This document shows positions 1-6,389 of a stretch of DNA of 7,433 nucleotides, piece by piece. A model generated the notes under the pieces. The model did no database searches and was not told where the DNA came from. It saw only the letters and a list, made by a program, of their open reading frames with translations. Numbering within the stretch: the stretch's first letter is position 1; each line of letters opens with the position of its first letter. Both the position numbers and the translations under genes were made by a program. The DNA is from Bacteroidota bacterium (GTDB lineage: Bacteria > Zhuqueibacterota > Zhuqueibacteria > Zhuqueibacterales > Geothermadaptataceae), in assembly GCA_011375275.1 (NCBI GenBank), contig DRLW01000585.1, forward strand, positions 1 through 7,433, read 5' to 3'.

Positions 1-2791
1 GGCCGAGGTTGATATGCAATATCCCCTTGTCCCCGTTGACGATGATCTCCAGAAATTTACTCTCGGTCTGATCGAAAGACCCTGTCGGCAACGCCCGCTG
101 AATTCCGCCCCATGATTCGAACACCGGTCTGTCTTCATACGGCCTGGGCTCGAATTCCAAAAACATGGCTTCCATGGTCTGACCGGTCTGGGCATTGACT
201 TCCCTGTTCGGAAAGACGTCCTTGATCAGGATTCCGCCATAGGGGTTATACCAGATCAACTTACCCATCTGCGCCATGCTGCGCTGCTTGTCGGCGCCGA
301 TATACTGCTCCGGTGCAGAGGCCAGTGTCCAGTTCTTGCGCTGAACGCCCAGAGGAGAAGGACGTTTGGAGTTTTCAAAATCATCGACATAAGCGACGCC
401 GTCCCGGTCGTCGGTGGCGGCATTGTTCAGGGTATTCGGATTGGGAATAACCTGCGCAATTTCACCCTCAAACTTGACCGAGGAAGGCTGCGATGCCCTG
501 ATCAGCGGCAGGGCATCGAGCCCGCGGGTGAGAAACTCTGGTTTGAAGTCAAAAGCGCCGTTGAGGTCCCAGATCAGGTTGCGCATCGGTCCGCGCCCGA
601 CCCGAACTTTCTGATCGATCGTGGTTTCGTTGAGATACAGCAGAGTAGCGCCGAGAAAAGAGCGCTCGCCAAAGCGATACTCTGCACGCGTGCCGAGAAT
701 ATTCTTTTTGTCCAGCTTGAAAAACTGATTTTTCTCATACGTGATCTCGAGGTTGGCGTTGGGCAGCGTCGCCCTCTCGTTCAGCAGGGTCAAAGAACCG
801 GAAAGATATTCGATGGTATAATCGCGCCCGCGCTCGAGTACCTGTCCGTCGAGCACAACGCGCTCTGAGCCTTCGATCACGTTAAAGCCAAGGGCAAACG
901 TGGCACTGCGGTTCTGAGATTCCACCTCGATCGTAAAGCGGAAATTGCTGATTTTGGTGCGATATTTCGCCTCGGATTCATCATAAAAATCGGATTCGCG
1001 GAACTCATCCTTCAGCTCAGACTCCCGGCGGACGCCGTTAACCGTATAAGGCAACGGATCAAAAGGCCGCAAGTTAGGAAAGATAATTTCACCACGGGCG
1101 AGATCGACGATATTGGGATCGAGATCGATGACGCCATCCGAATTGATGTCGCCGTTGATATCGCGCACATCGAGACCGAGAATCTCGAGAAACGATTTAA
1201 CACCTTCTTCGGTTTCCTGGTCCTCCTGCAGGTTACCTGATGGCGGCTGATACAGAATCCTGACCTTAAACTCTTCCTGAGGGATGTTCCTGCTGCCGAG
1301 GTAATAGACATTTTTCCACTCCAGGTCCCAGGTGTACCGGAAAGTTGGCAGCGGATTTTCCGCCTTGATGATCTTGAGAAAAATCGGCTGGCTGCTGGAG
1401 CGGTCATAGTTCAGATCACCGACGACAATGCTGTCGCCGTTGGCATTGACGGCCTTGTACGTGACGGCCAGCACCTCGTCCTTCTGCATGGGCTGCGCCA
1501 TGACGATGTAACCGAGATCATCATAGAGGGTGTAGTCTGATCCCGGTTCTAACAGCAGAAAATGCCCCTGGTGATATTCTTTCGAGCTTTTCGTGGTATC
1601 GCTTTTGACCGAAGGATCCGGCAGGGCCCAGCCGCGTATCGCCTCGGTTTTTTGCTCATAGCCGCGCTGAGATTTATAAACGTTGATATTGGTAATTTTA
1701 TATTCCGCAGCAATGTGTGTCCATTCCTCGGCATAGTTGTGCCAGTTTTCCCGGTATGTACTGTCGAGAAAAAAGTAGGTGTAGCGGCGGTAGTTATAGT
1801 CATTGATCTTCGTCTTATTTCCGGCAGCACCGCCTTTGACGCTCAATTGCTGGCTTTCGCCTTTTTCCTGACTGGCTATGGCTGTGATGTGCAGATTCCC
1901 GAGCTGCATCTGGGCTTTGATGCCGAACAGGCCCGTGCTTTTGCCGCTGAATGTGACAAAACGCGTTGCCGGCAGAGAGAGAGAAATATTCCCGGCTTCG
2001 ATACTCTTGATGATTTCATCATCAAAGCCCTTGTAATGCAGTTTGATGTTGTTGTCAAAATCAAACGCACGCTCCGAGTCCTGATCCACGTTCACGGTCA
2101 CCTTTTCGCCGATCTTGCCGGTAACGGTGAAGCGTTGCGTCTGGTTCATCTTGAAGTTGGTATTTGATCCCTGGGCAATAGTTGTCCGCACCTCGCTGCG
2201 GTTCTCATTGCGGAATCCGCCGTTGATACGGATATCGCCCTGCACGTTCAAACCGACTTTGTCACCACCGAAAATTTTCTGGAAGGTCTTGCTCTTGATC
2301 GGCACTGGGATATCGATATTCAGACCACCGGGCCCGCGCTTCCGGTTAGCTCCGCCGCCCAGCATACCATCGACAACAGCCTTGCGCCAGTCATCCTGCA
2401 TGCGGGTTGCTCCGGCAATGGAGTAATAGTCTGAGCGGGTGAGAATGGTCGGAACGCGCACCGGCACCTTAAAGTAGCGCTCCTCAGCAACGATATACTG
2501 GCCGGTCTTGTCGAGCTCAACGGTCTGCACCATGCCGCGCGGTTTGCGGATTTTCAGGCGCCCGGAATAGCCGTACAGAGACAAACCCAGCCACTGCTGT
2601 TCCGTCTGCAGAGGTGCCCGCGGGTCTGCCAGCAGGCGCAGCGGGAAGTTGACGTAGCTCTGCCCTGCCGTTGAACTCTGCTGTCTCGAAAAGAGAGCTG
2701 ACGGAGAAAAGACGAATACGCCGAGGAGTGTCAGCAGCACATGCCGGCTCAATACACCGGTCGGGCTGCCAGGTGAGGGCCTGGAGATCAT
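1..2791 (-). CDS. sprA: SprA, T9SS outer-membrane translocon (N-terminal part; C-terminus lies beyond the left edge)
   Basis: I translated one open frame from ATG at 2791 down to base 2 (930 codons, no stop). In the family, SprA is a giant outer-membrane beta-barrel of roughly 2,400 residues that forms the type IX secretion translocon, so under half is present. Residues 16-35 look like a signal peptide (basic Arg16/His17, then a hydrophobic LLTLLGVFVF run ending ALFS). Residues about 175-310 match the conserved SprA N-terminal domain: GDKVGLNVQGDIRINGG, FTVTGKIGEKVTVNVDQDSE, FDFDNNIKLHYKG, IEAGNISL. Residues 538-575 carry an acidic DINSDGVIDLDP loop followed by GEIIFPNLRPF. Residues about 645-715 carry a FNVIEGSERVVLDGQ / YTIEYLSGSLTLLN block, and about 785-810 the NPNTLNNAATDDRDG / YVDDFENSK signature. 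I see no cysteine in the 930 residues, as suits an exported protein. No Shine-Dalgarno sequence precedes the ATG. The signal peptide directly after it supports this start. Divergent from lptF. Family assignment is firm; gliding or secretion cargo cannot be judged here. Confidence 0.93.
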   Translation of the reverse strand, partial: MISRPSPGSPTGVLSRHVLLTLLGVFVFSPSALFSRQQSSTAGQSYVNFPLRLLADPRAPLQTEQQWLGLSLYGYSGRLKIRKPRGMVQTVELDKTGQYIVAEERYFKVPVRVPTILTRSDYYSIAGATRMQDDWRKAVVDGMLGGGANRKRGPGGLNIDIPVPIKSKTFQKIFGGDKVGLNVQGDIRINGGFRNENRSEVRTTIAQGSNTNFKMNQTQRFTVTGKIGEKVTVNVDQDSERAFDFDNNIKLHYKGFDDEIIKSIEAGNISLSLPATRFVTFSGKSTGLFGIKAQMQLGNLHITAIASQEKGESQQLSVKGGAAGNKTKINDYNYRRYTYFFLDSTYRENWHNYAEEWTHIAAEYKITNINVYKSQRGYEQKTEAIRGWALPDPSVKSDTTKSSKEYHQGHFLLLEPGSDYTLYDDLGYIVMAQPMQKDEVLAVTYKAVNANGDSIVVGDLNYDRSSSQPIFLKIIKAENPLPTFRYTWDLEWKNVYYLGSRNIPQEEFKVRILYQPPSGNLQEDQETEEGVKSFLEILGLDVRDINGDINSDGVIDLDPNIVDLARGEIIFPNLRPFDPLPYTVNGVRRESELKDEFRESDFYDESEAKYRTKISNFRFTIEVESQNRSATFALGFNVIEGSERVVLDGQVLERGRDYTIEYLSGSLTLLNERATLPNANLEITYEKNQFFKLDKKNILGTRAEYRFGERSFLGATLLYLNETTIDQKVRVGRGPMRNLIWDLNGAFDFKPEFLTRGLDALPLIRASQPSSVKFEGEIAQVIPNPNTLNNAATDDRDGVAYVDDFENSKRPSPLGVQRKNWTLASAPEQYIGADKQRSMAQMGKLIWYNPYGGILIKDVFPNREVNAQTGQTMEAMFLEFEPRPYEDRPVFESWGGIQRALPTGSFDQTESKFLEIIVNGDKGILHINLG

Positions 2792-3315
2792 CTGTTGCAA
2801 TTCAAAAGATTAGATACAATATGCCCGAGTGAGAACTTACCCGAGCAAATGAGTCCTTTTAATGCTGTCCTTTTGTACCAATCTTTCTATAGCGATCTCC
2901 AATAATTCCTGTGTGGTGGATATGTAGGTAAGGCTGGAAAAGCTAAGAATTCAAACAGTAAAAGGCAAGAAAAAACCTGCCTGCTAACTTCCTCGTTCTC
3001 AAACGCTTATCGGCATCCTTGCGTTCCTTCTGAAACCGATAAAAAACGAATGGTTGAGATCAGCTCTTTCGCAGGTGCACAATTCCGCTGTGGCGGGTAT
3101 AATGTGTTGTTTCACCTTATGCGGTTTCGTATATTTGCTCTGCACGATCGAGGCAGTACCGCCTGCATCAGGATAAGTCAGCGTATGCTCACAATACCGG
3201 CACAGCCGGCTATCACGGATAAATGCTACTGAAAATCAACACATCCTGATTTTTTCGGAGTATATGAATTCTCCGGATTGCAGCGAATTTTTGCGAACTT
3301 ACGAATTTTCGGAAC
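2792..3315. other. Divergent intergenic region between sprA and lptF
   Basis: These 524 bases hold no gene that I can support. The only sizeable frame (3050-3232, plus strand) has no recognisable family features and ends before lptF. I see no tRNA or riboswitch and no T-tract terminator. Promoters for both sprA (minus) and lptFG (plus) should lie here. On the plus side there is a TATAAT at 3098-3103 without a good -35, and a Bacteroidota-type -33/-7 candidate listed separately. On the sprA side I found no convincing promoter. Two modest inverted repeats (3007-3042 and 3254-3277) are about what chance would give. Confidence 0.7.
3107..3137 (+). promoter_or_regulatory. Candidate Bacteroidota-type promoter for lptFG
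   Basis: A TTG at 3107-3109 and TATATTTG at 3130-3137, separated by 20 bases, fit the Bacteroidota primary sigma consensus (TTTG at about -33, TAnnTTTG at -7). A separate TATAAT lies just upstream at 3098-3103. Transcription from here would leave a leader of roughly 170 bases before lptF, which is long. The motif is short and the region is A+T rich, so a chance match is quite possible. Confidence 0.22.
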
Positions 3316-4830
3316 ATGTCTATCCTTTCCAGATATATCCTCAAACAACACATCGCGCCGTTTGTCGGCGGATTTTCGCTGATCACCCTGATCTGGATTC
3401 TCAACCTGCTGTTCAAGGAGCTGAACCGCTTTCTGAGCAAGGGGCTGCCGGCTTCGGTGATCATCGAATTTTTTGCCCTCAGCCTGGCCTGGATCATCGC
3501 ACTGACCATCCCCATGGCCGCGCTGATCGCCACGCTGATGGCGTTCGGCCGGATGAGTGCGGACAATGAAATCACCGCAATCAAAGCCAGCGGGATCAGT
3601 TTCTACCGCATCATCGCACCGGTCATTTCTGCCGGAGCCGTGCTCACGATTCTGCTCATCTGGTTCAACAACTCCGTCCTGCCGGACTTCAACCACAGGT
3701 TGCGCAATCTGCTGCAGGATATCGCCCGCAAAAAGCCCACCATGCGCATCGAGCCCGGTGTGTGGTATGACGAACTCTCGCATTACGGTATTCTCGTCAG
3801 CGCGATCGAAGACAGCGCCGGTGTGTCGAAAATTTACGACGTCATGCTCAATGATTACAGCGAGGTCAATGTCACCACAACGCTGATTGCCGAACGAGGA
3901 ACCATCCGCGTCGATGAGCGCTACGGGCTGCTCGAAATCGAGCTTTTTGATGGTGAAATGCAGAAAACCAATGTGATGAAGCCAAATGAATTTCAACGGC
4001 TGTTTTTCCCCAGACACCTGGTCCGCATCGATATCACCGACATGTTTCTCACCCGCAACGAGTCCAACTACCGCGGCGACCGCGAAAAAAGCGCAGCGGT
4101 GATGCGTCAGGAAGTCGCAGAGTACCAGCAGAAAATCGATAAAAAACTGGCAGAAATGTATGCCGTGATCGGCAAAGAATTCCAGACGCTTTTCTCCTCA
4201 GACTTCGGCATGCTGCCCGACTCGCTTGCACAGGTGGAGGATTCCACTGCCAGCCGTGCAACCAACGTTTCACCCCCAAAACATCTCAGGGTCGTCCCTC
4301 CCGAAACAACGGCTGGAGGCAAAACCATTGCGCGACAAATCCGCGTCAACAGGCCGGTCCCCGAGCACATCGCCTGGTCGGAACAGAACACTATTTTCAA
4401 AAAAGTTCGCGGAACGGTCAACATCATCAATAACTTTCGCAAGCAACAAAACAAACTGTTGGTCGAAATAGAAAAAAAATATGCGATCGCCTTTGCCTGC
4501 ATCGTATTTATCATCGTCGGGGCGCCGCTTGGCATCATGGCCCGTTCCGGCGGCATGGCTTTCGGAGGTGGGGTGTCGCTGTTCTTCTTTCTGCTTTTCT
4601 GGGCTTCCCTGATCAACGGCGAAGACCTCGCAGATCGTGGTCTGATGTCACCTTTTCTGGCCATGTGGCGGGCGAATATCGTCGTCGGTGCCGGCGGTCT
4701 TTTTCTGATGTTTCTGCTCGTGACGGAAAACAGCTTTTCGAGATTCTTCGAGGAAAACCGCAGACAGCTCCTGCTCTACGGCTATGTTCTCGATTGGTGG
4801 GAAAAACGAAGGGAGGGCAGGGCAGCCTGA
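3316..4830 (+). CDS. lptF: LptF, LPS export ABC transporter permease (YjgP/YjgQ family)
   Basis: A 504-residue inner-membrane subunit. In the LptB2FGC complex, LptF and LptG extract LPS from the inner membrane and pass it to the periplasmic LptC/LptA bridge. The N-terminus MSILSRYILKQ is typical of the family. Three N-terminal membrane segments lie at about 14-33, 48-77 and 97-119, with the family motif NEITAIKASGIS at 84-95. A periplasmic beta-jellyroll covers about 120-250 and includes EPGVWYDELSHYGILV, a form I associate with Bacteroidota/Chlorobi LptF. Three C-terminal segments lie at about 389-409, 414-434 and 452-470. E. coli LptF is about 366 residues. The excess comes from a polar, partly helical insertion at about 250-388 and a charged tail after 470. 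The start is set by alignment to the family N-terminus; only a weak GGA lies upstream. First gene of the operon, with lptG 27 bases downstream. The F rather than G label rests on gene order and on the neighbour being clearly LptG-like. Confidence 0.92.
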   Translation: MSILSRYILKQHIAPFVGGFSLITLIWILNLLFKELNRFLSKGLPASVIIEFFALSLAWIIALTIPMAALIATLMAFGRMSADNEITAIKASGISFYRIIAPVISAGAVLTILLIWFNNSVLPDFNHRLRNLLQDIARKKPTMRIEPGVWYDELSHYGILVSAIEDSAGVSKIYDVMLNDYSEVNVTTTLIAERGTIRVDERYGLLEIELFDGEMQKTNVMKPNEFQRLFFPRHLVRIDITDMFLTRNESNYRGDREKSAAVMRQEVAEYQQKIDKKLAEMYAVIGKEFQTLFSSDFGMLPDSLAQVEDSTASRATNVSPPKHLRVVPPETTAGGKTIARQIRVNRPVPEHIAWSEQNTIFKKVRGTVNIINNFRKQQNKLLVEIEKKYAIAFACIVFIIVGAPLGIMARSGGMAFGGGVSLFFFLLFWASLINGEDLADRGLMSPFLAMWRANIVVGAGGLFLMFLLVTENSFSRFFEENRRQLLLYGYVLDWWEKRREGRAA

Positions 4831-4857
4831 CAGAACTCCGGCAGGCCCGGTACACGC

Positions 4858-5934
4858 ATGCGCATTCTCGATCGCTACATACTCGGCAAATTTCTGGCGA
4901 TTATTTTTTTCTCCCTCATCGCCCTGAACAGTATCTTCATCGTCGTCGATGTCGTCGAAAACATCAGCGAGTTTCTGGATAAAGGAACGCCCACCGCGAT
5001 CATCATCCAGTACTATACTTTTTTCATTCCCTACATCATCGTGCTGACCCTGCCCCTGGCCATGCTGCTGGCGAGCATGTTCAGCATCGGCATGCTGGCG
5101 AAACACAGCGAGCTGGTCGCCATGAAGGCGAGCGGGCTTTCCCTCGTACGCATTCTCTCTCCGCTGTTGCTGAGCAGTTTTGCCATCAGCATTCTCATCA
5201 TCTTCTTCGCCGAGTTTGTGGTGCCAAAGGCTAACTCGGCCAAAGCGGAAATCAAGGCAAAGTATATCGATAAAAAATCCAGCTTCAGCCGGGCCAGTAT
5301 CGCCAACCTGGCTCTGCACGATCGCGCCAACCGCTACATCTTCATCGGCAACTACAATGCCTTTGACTCCTCTGCACAAAAAATCAGCATCATCACGCGC
5401 GAGCAGGGCCGCATCGTCGAACGCATCGATGCAGAGTTGATGCGCTGGCAGGACGGCCACTGGCTGTTCGAAAATGTGGCCAAGCGCGATCTGCGCTCAG
5501 AACAGGAAAAGCTGACTCTGTTCGAAACGGTGGATTCGCTGGAGTTTGAGTTTCTGCCCGGAGACCTCGGCGCTGTGCAGAAAAAACCCGAGGAAATGTC
5601 ATACGAAGAGCTGCAAAAATTCATCACCGAGGTGAGGCGGAATGGAGGGGACTCTGACCGCTGGCTCGTGGACCTGTATCTGAAGATCGCGTTCCCCTTT
5701 GCGAACTTCATCATCGTTCTTTTCGGCGCTCCTCTGGCAGCGAGCAGAGTCCGCTCGAGTGGCGCCGTCGGTGTTGCGTTGAGTTTCTTTTTCTGTTTCT
5801 TTTATTTCGGCGCCGTCAAAGTCGGGCAAACCCTCGGGCAAACCGGAACTCTTCCCCCCATGTTTGCTGCCTGGCTGGGAAATATCATTTTCTTCGTCGC
5901 AGGTATTATCATCCTCTACCGCGCCCCCAAATAG
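4858..5934 (+). CDS. lptG: LptG, LPS export ABC transporter permease (YjgP/YjgQ family)
   Basis: A 358-residue partner of LptF in the LPS export transporter, of normal family length (E. coli LptG is 360). The N-terminus MRILDRYILGKFL matches the LptG pattern (LDRYI). Membrane segments lie at about 11-32, 50-79 and 97-120, with HSELVAMKASGLS at 83-95, nearly identical to the E. coli LptG HSELV/QASG-type motif at the end of the second segment. A periplasmic beta-jellyroll covers about 125-240 (NRYIFIGNYNAFD, REQGRIVERIDAE). After a helical linker with EELQKFI, the last three segments lie at about 273-296, 301-322 and 333-354, with LKIAFPFANFIIVLFGAPLA and TLPPMFAAWL as family landmarks. The gene starts 27 bases after the lptF stop on the same strand, with no Shine-Dalgarno sequence in the gap. 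It is the last gene of the operon and is convergent with clpS. Confidence 0.94.
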   Translation: MRILDRYILGKFLAIIFFSLIALNSIFIVVDVVENISEFLDKGTPTAIIIQYYTFFIPYIIVLTLPLAMLLASMFSIGMLAKHSELVAMKASGLSLVRILSPLLLSSFAISILIIFFAEFVVPKANSAKAEIKAKYIDKKSSFSRASIANLALHDRANRYIFIGNYNAFDSSAQKISIITREQGRIVERIDAELMRWQDGHWLFENVAKRDLRSEQEKLTLFETVDSLEFEFLPGDLGAVQKKPEEMSYEELQKFITEVRRNGGDSDRWLVDLYLKIAFPFANFIIVLFGAPLAASRVRSSGAVGVALSFFFCFFYFGAVKVGQTLGQTGTLPPMFAAWLGNIIFFVAGIIILYRAPK

Positions 5935-5980
5935 GCTGCACAATTCGCAAACCCTGCAGCACACAGGTTCTCCACTTTAC

Positions 5981-6076
5981 TCAGCACGGTTGCATTTTTT
6001 CAACCAGAACTCCGTGCGCCCGAAGTGTTGCCACTTCGGCTACGTCTCGGTGCTGGCAAATCCGCAGTCGTAGTGG
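5981..6076. repeat. Structured intergenic element, possible REP/BIME-like repeat
   Basis: Within about 95 bases several complementary segments are packed: GCACGG/CCGTGC (5984-5989 with 6012-6017), CCGAAGTG/CACTTCGG (6020-6027 with 6032-6039, loop TTGC), CTACG/CGTAG (6040-6044 with 6069-6073), and CAGCAC/GTGCTG (5982-5987 with 6050-6055, competing with the first). Such a dense set of competing stems between convergent genes is the usual setting of dispersed palindromic repeats. Only one copy is present in this window, so repeat status is inferred. Confidence 0.35.
6020..6039. other. Perfect 8-bp stem, 4-nt loop hairpin
   Basis: CCGAAGTG (6020-6027), loop TTGC, CACTTCGG (6032-6039). The arms are fully complementary and G+C-containing. 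A rough estimate gives about a 1-2% chance of such a stem with a short loop arising in a spacer of this length. It could act as a bidirectional 3'-end stabiliser or factor-assisted terminator for lptFG and mutY-clpS. A following U tract is missing on both strands, so a plain intrinsic terminator is unlikely. Confidence 0.55.
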
Positions 6077-6092
6077 GGAAAAGCGCCGCCGT

Positions 6093-6389
6093 TCATCCTT
6101 CGATTTCGACCACGAGCTGGATTTCCCGCAAAATACCGGCGACCTTGTAGCATTCGGCAAACGACCCGCTGTATGCTCTTGCTTTACCACGAAAATGTGC
6201 TTCGAGGGCAATTTTCTCCGCCTGTTGTGTTGAGCAACCCGTAGCTTTGCACAGTTGCAGGATGACCTCATCGAAGGTATGCACATCGTCATTAAACAGA
6301 ATAACCTTCCACGGCTCATCCAGCTTGCTGTCGATATCTTCGTCGCTCAGAACATCTTCATCCTGATCCGGTGTTTCTTTCTCTGCCAT
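6093..6389 (-). CDS. clpS: ClpS, N-degron adaptor of the Clp protease
   Basis: A 98-residue cytoplasmic adaptor that delivers proteins bearing N-terminal destabilising residues to ClpAP or ClpCP. An acidic, probably disordered N-terminus (about 1-24) is followed by the core: PWKVILFNDDVHTFDEV at 26-42 and EAHFRGKARAYSG at 63-75, matching E. coli YKVILVNDDYTPMEFV and AVHYQGKAICG. The pocket residues Asn33, Asp34, Asp35 and His65 are kept. The residue equivalent to E. coli Met40 is Phe39. The C-terminal strand ends REIQLVVEIEG, a form I associate with Bacteroidota/Chlorobi ClpS. I chose the ATG at 6389 because it gives the normal adaptor length; the frame is open upstream to 6599, but that part lies inside mutY and has no ClpS character. 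The start overlaps the mutY 3' end by 32 bases, with only a weak GGTG about 7 bases upstream, suggesting translational coupling. No clpA or clpC is in the window. Confidence 0.92.
   Translation of the reverse strand: MAEKETPDQDEDVLSDEDIDSKLDEPWKVILFNDDVHTFDEVILQLCKATGCSTQQAEKIALEAHFRGKARAYSGSFAECYKVAGILREIQLVVEIEG

Larger units (their letters stand above)
5935..6092. other. Convergent intergenic spacer, rich in inverted repeats
   Basis: This spacer lies between the stops of lptG and clpS. A weak hairpin follows the lptG stop (AACCCTG at 5950-5956 with CAGGTT at 5964-5969, one bulged base). Next come GCACGG at 5984-5989 pairing with CCGTGC at 6012-6017, enclosing a T6 run and a possible inner TTG/CAA pairing. 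A perfect 8-bp hairpin follows at 6020-6039. Finally CTACG at 6040-6044 can pair with CGTAG at 6069-6073. None of these stems is directly followed by a T tract on either strand, so no textbook intrinsic terminator is visible for either gene. Confidence 0.6.

Noticed and set aside
1562..2167. Open frame of 201 codons on the plus strand opposite sprA
   Set aside because: It lies wholly antisense to a conserved part of sprA and has no family features; explained as a shadow of sprA codon composition.
3007..3042. Inverted repeat TTATCGG/CCGATAA with a 22-base spacer
   Set aside because: Seven-base arms with a free spacer are expected about once by chance in a region of this size, and no T tract follows.
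3050..3232. Open frame of 60 codons upstream of lptF
   Set aside because: No recognisable features or ribosome-binding site, and it overlaps the promoter candidates; most likely chance.
3254..3277. Inverted repeat TTCGGAG/CTCCGGA in the lptF leader
   Set aside because: Includes a G-U pair and a 10-base loop; not better than chance and not placed to mask the lptF start.
3226..4017. Open frame of 263 codons on the minus strand opposite lptF
   Set aside because: Its low-complexity Asp/Gly/Gln/His-rich translation is typical of the antisense of membrane-protein codons, and the sense frame is a clear LptF.
4648..5460. Open frame of 270 codons on the minus strand opposite the lptF-lptG junction
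   Set aside because: Composition is the complement of two recognised permease genes; rich in Asp, Glu, Gln and His with no domain, so it is a shadow.
5935..5960. GCTGCA/TGCAGC right after the lptG stop as a terminator
   Set aside because: Six-base stem with a 14-base loop and no following T tract, so terminator function is unsupported.
5981..6319. Open frame of 112 codons on the minus strand overlapping clpS
   Set aside because: The upstream part is out-of-frame clpS and the end is a translation of the hairpin element; ClpS in the other frame is certain.
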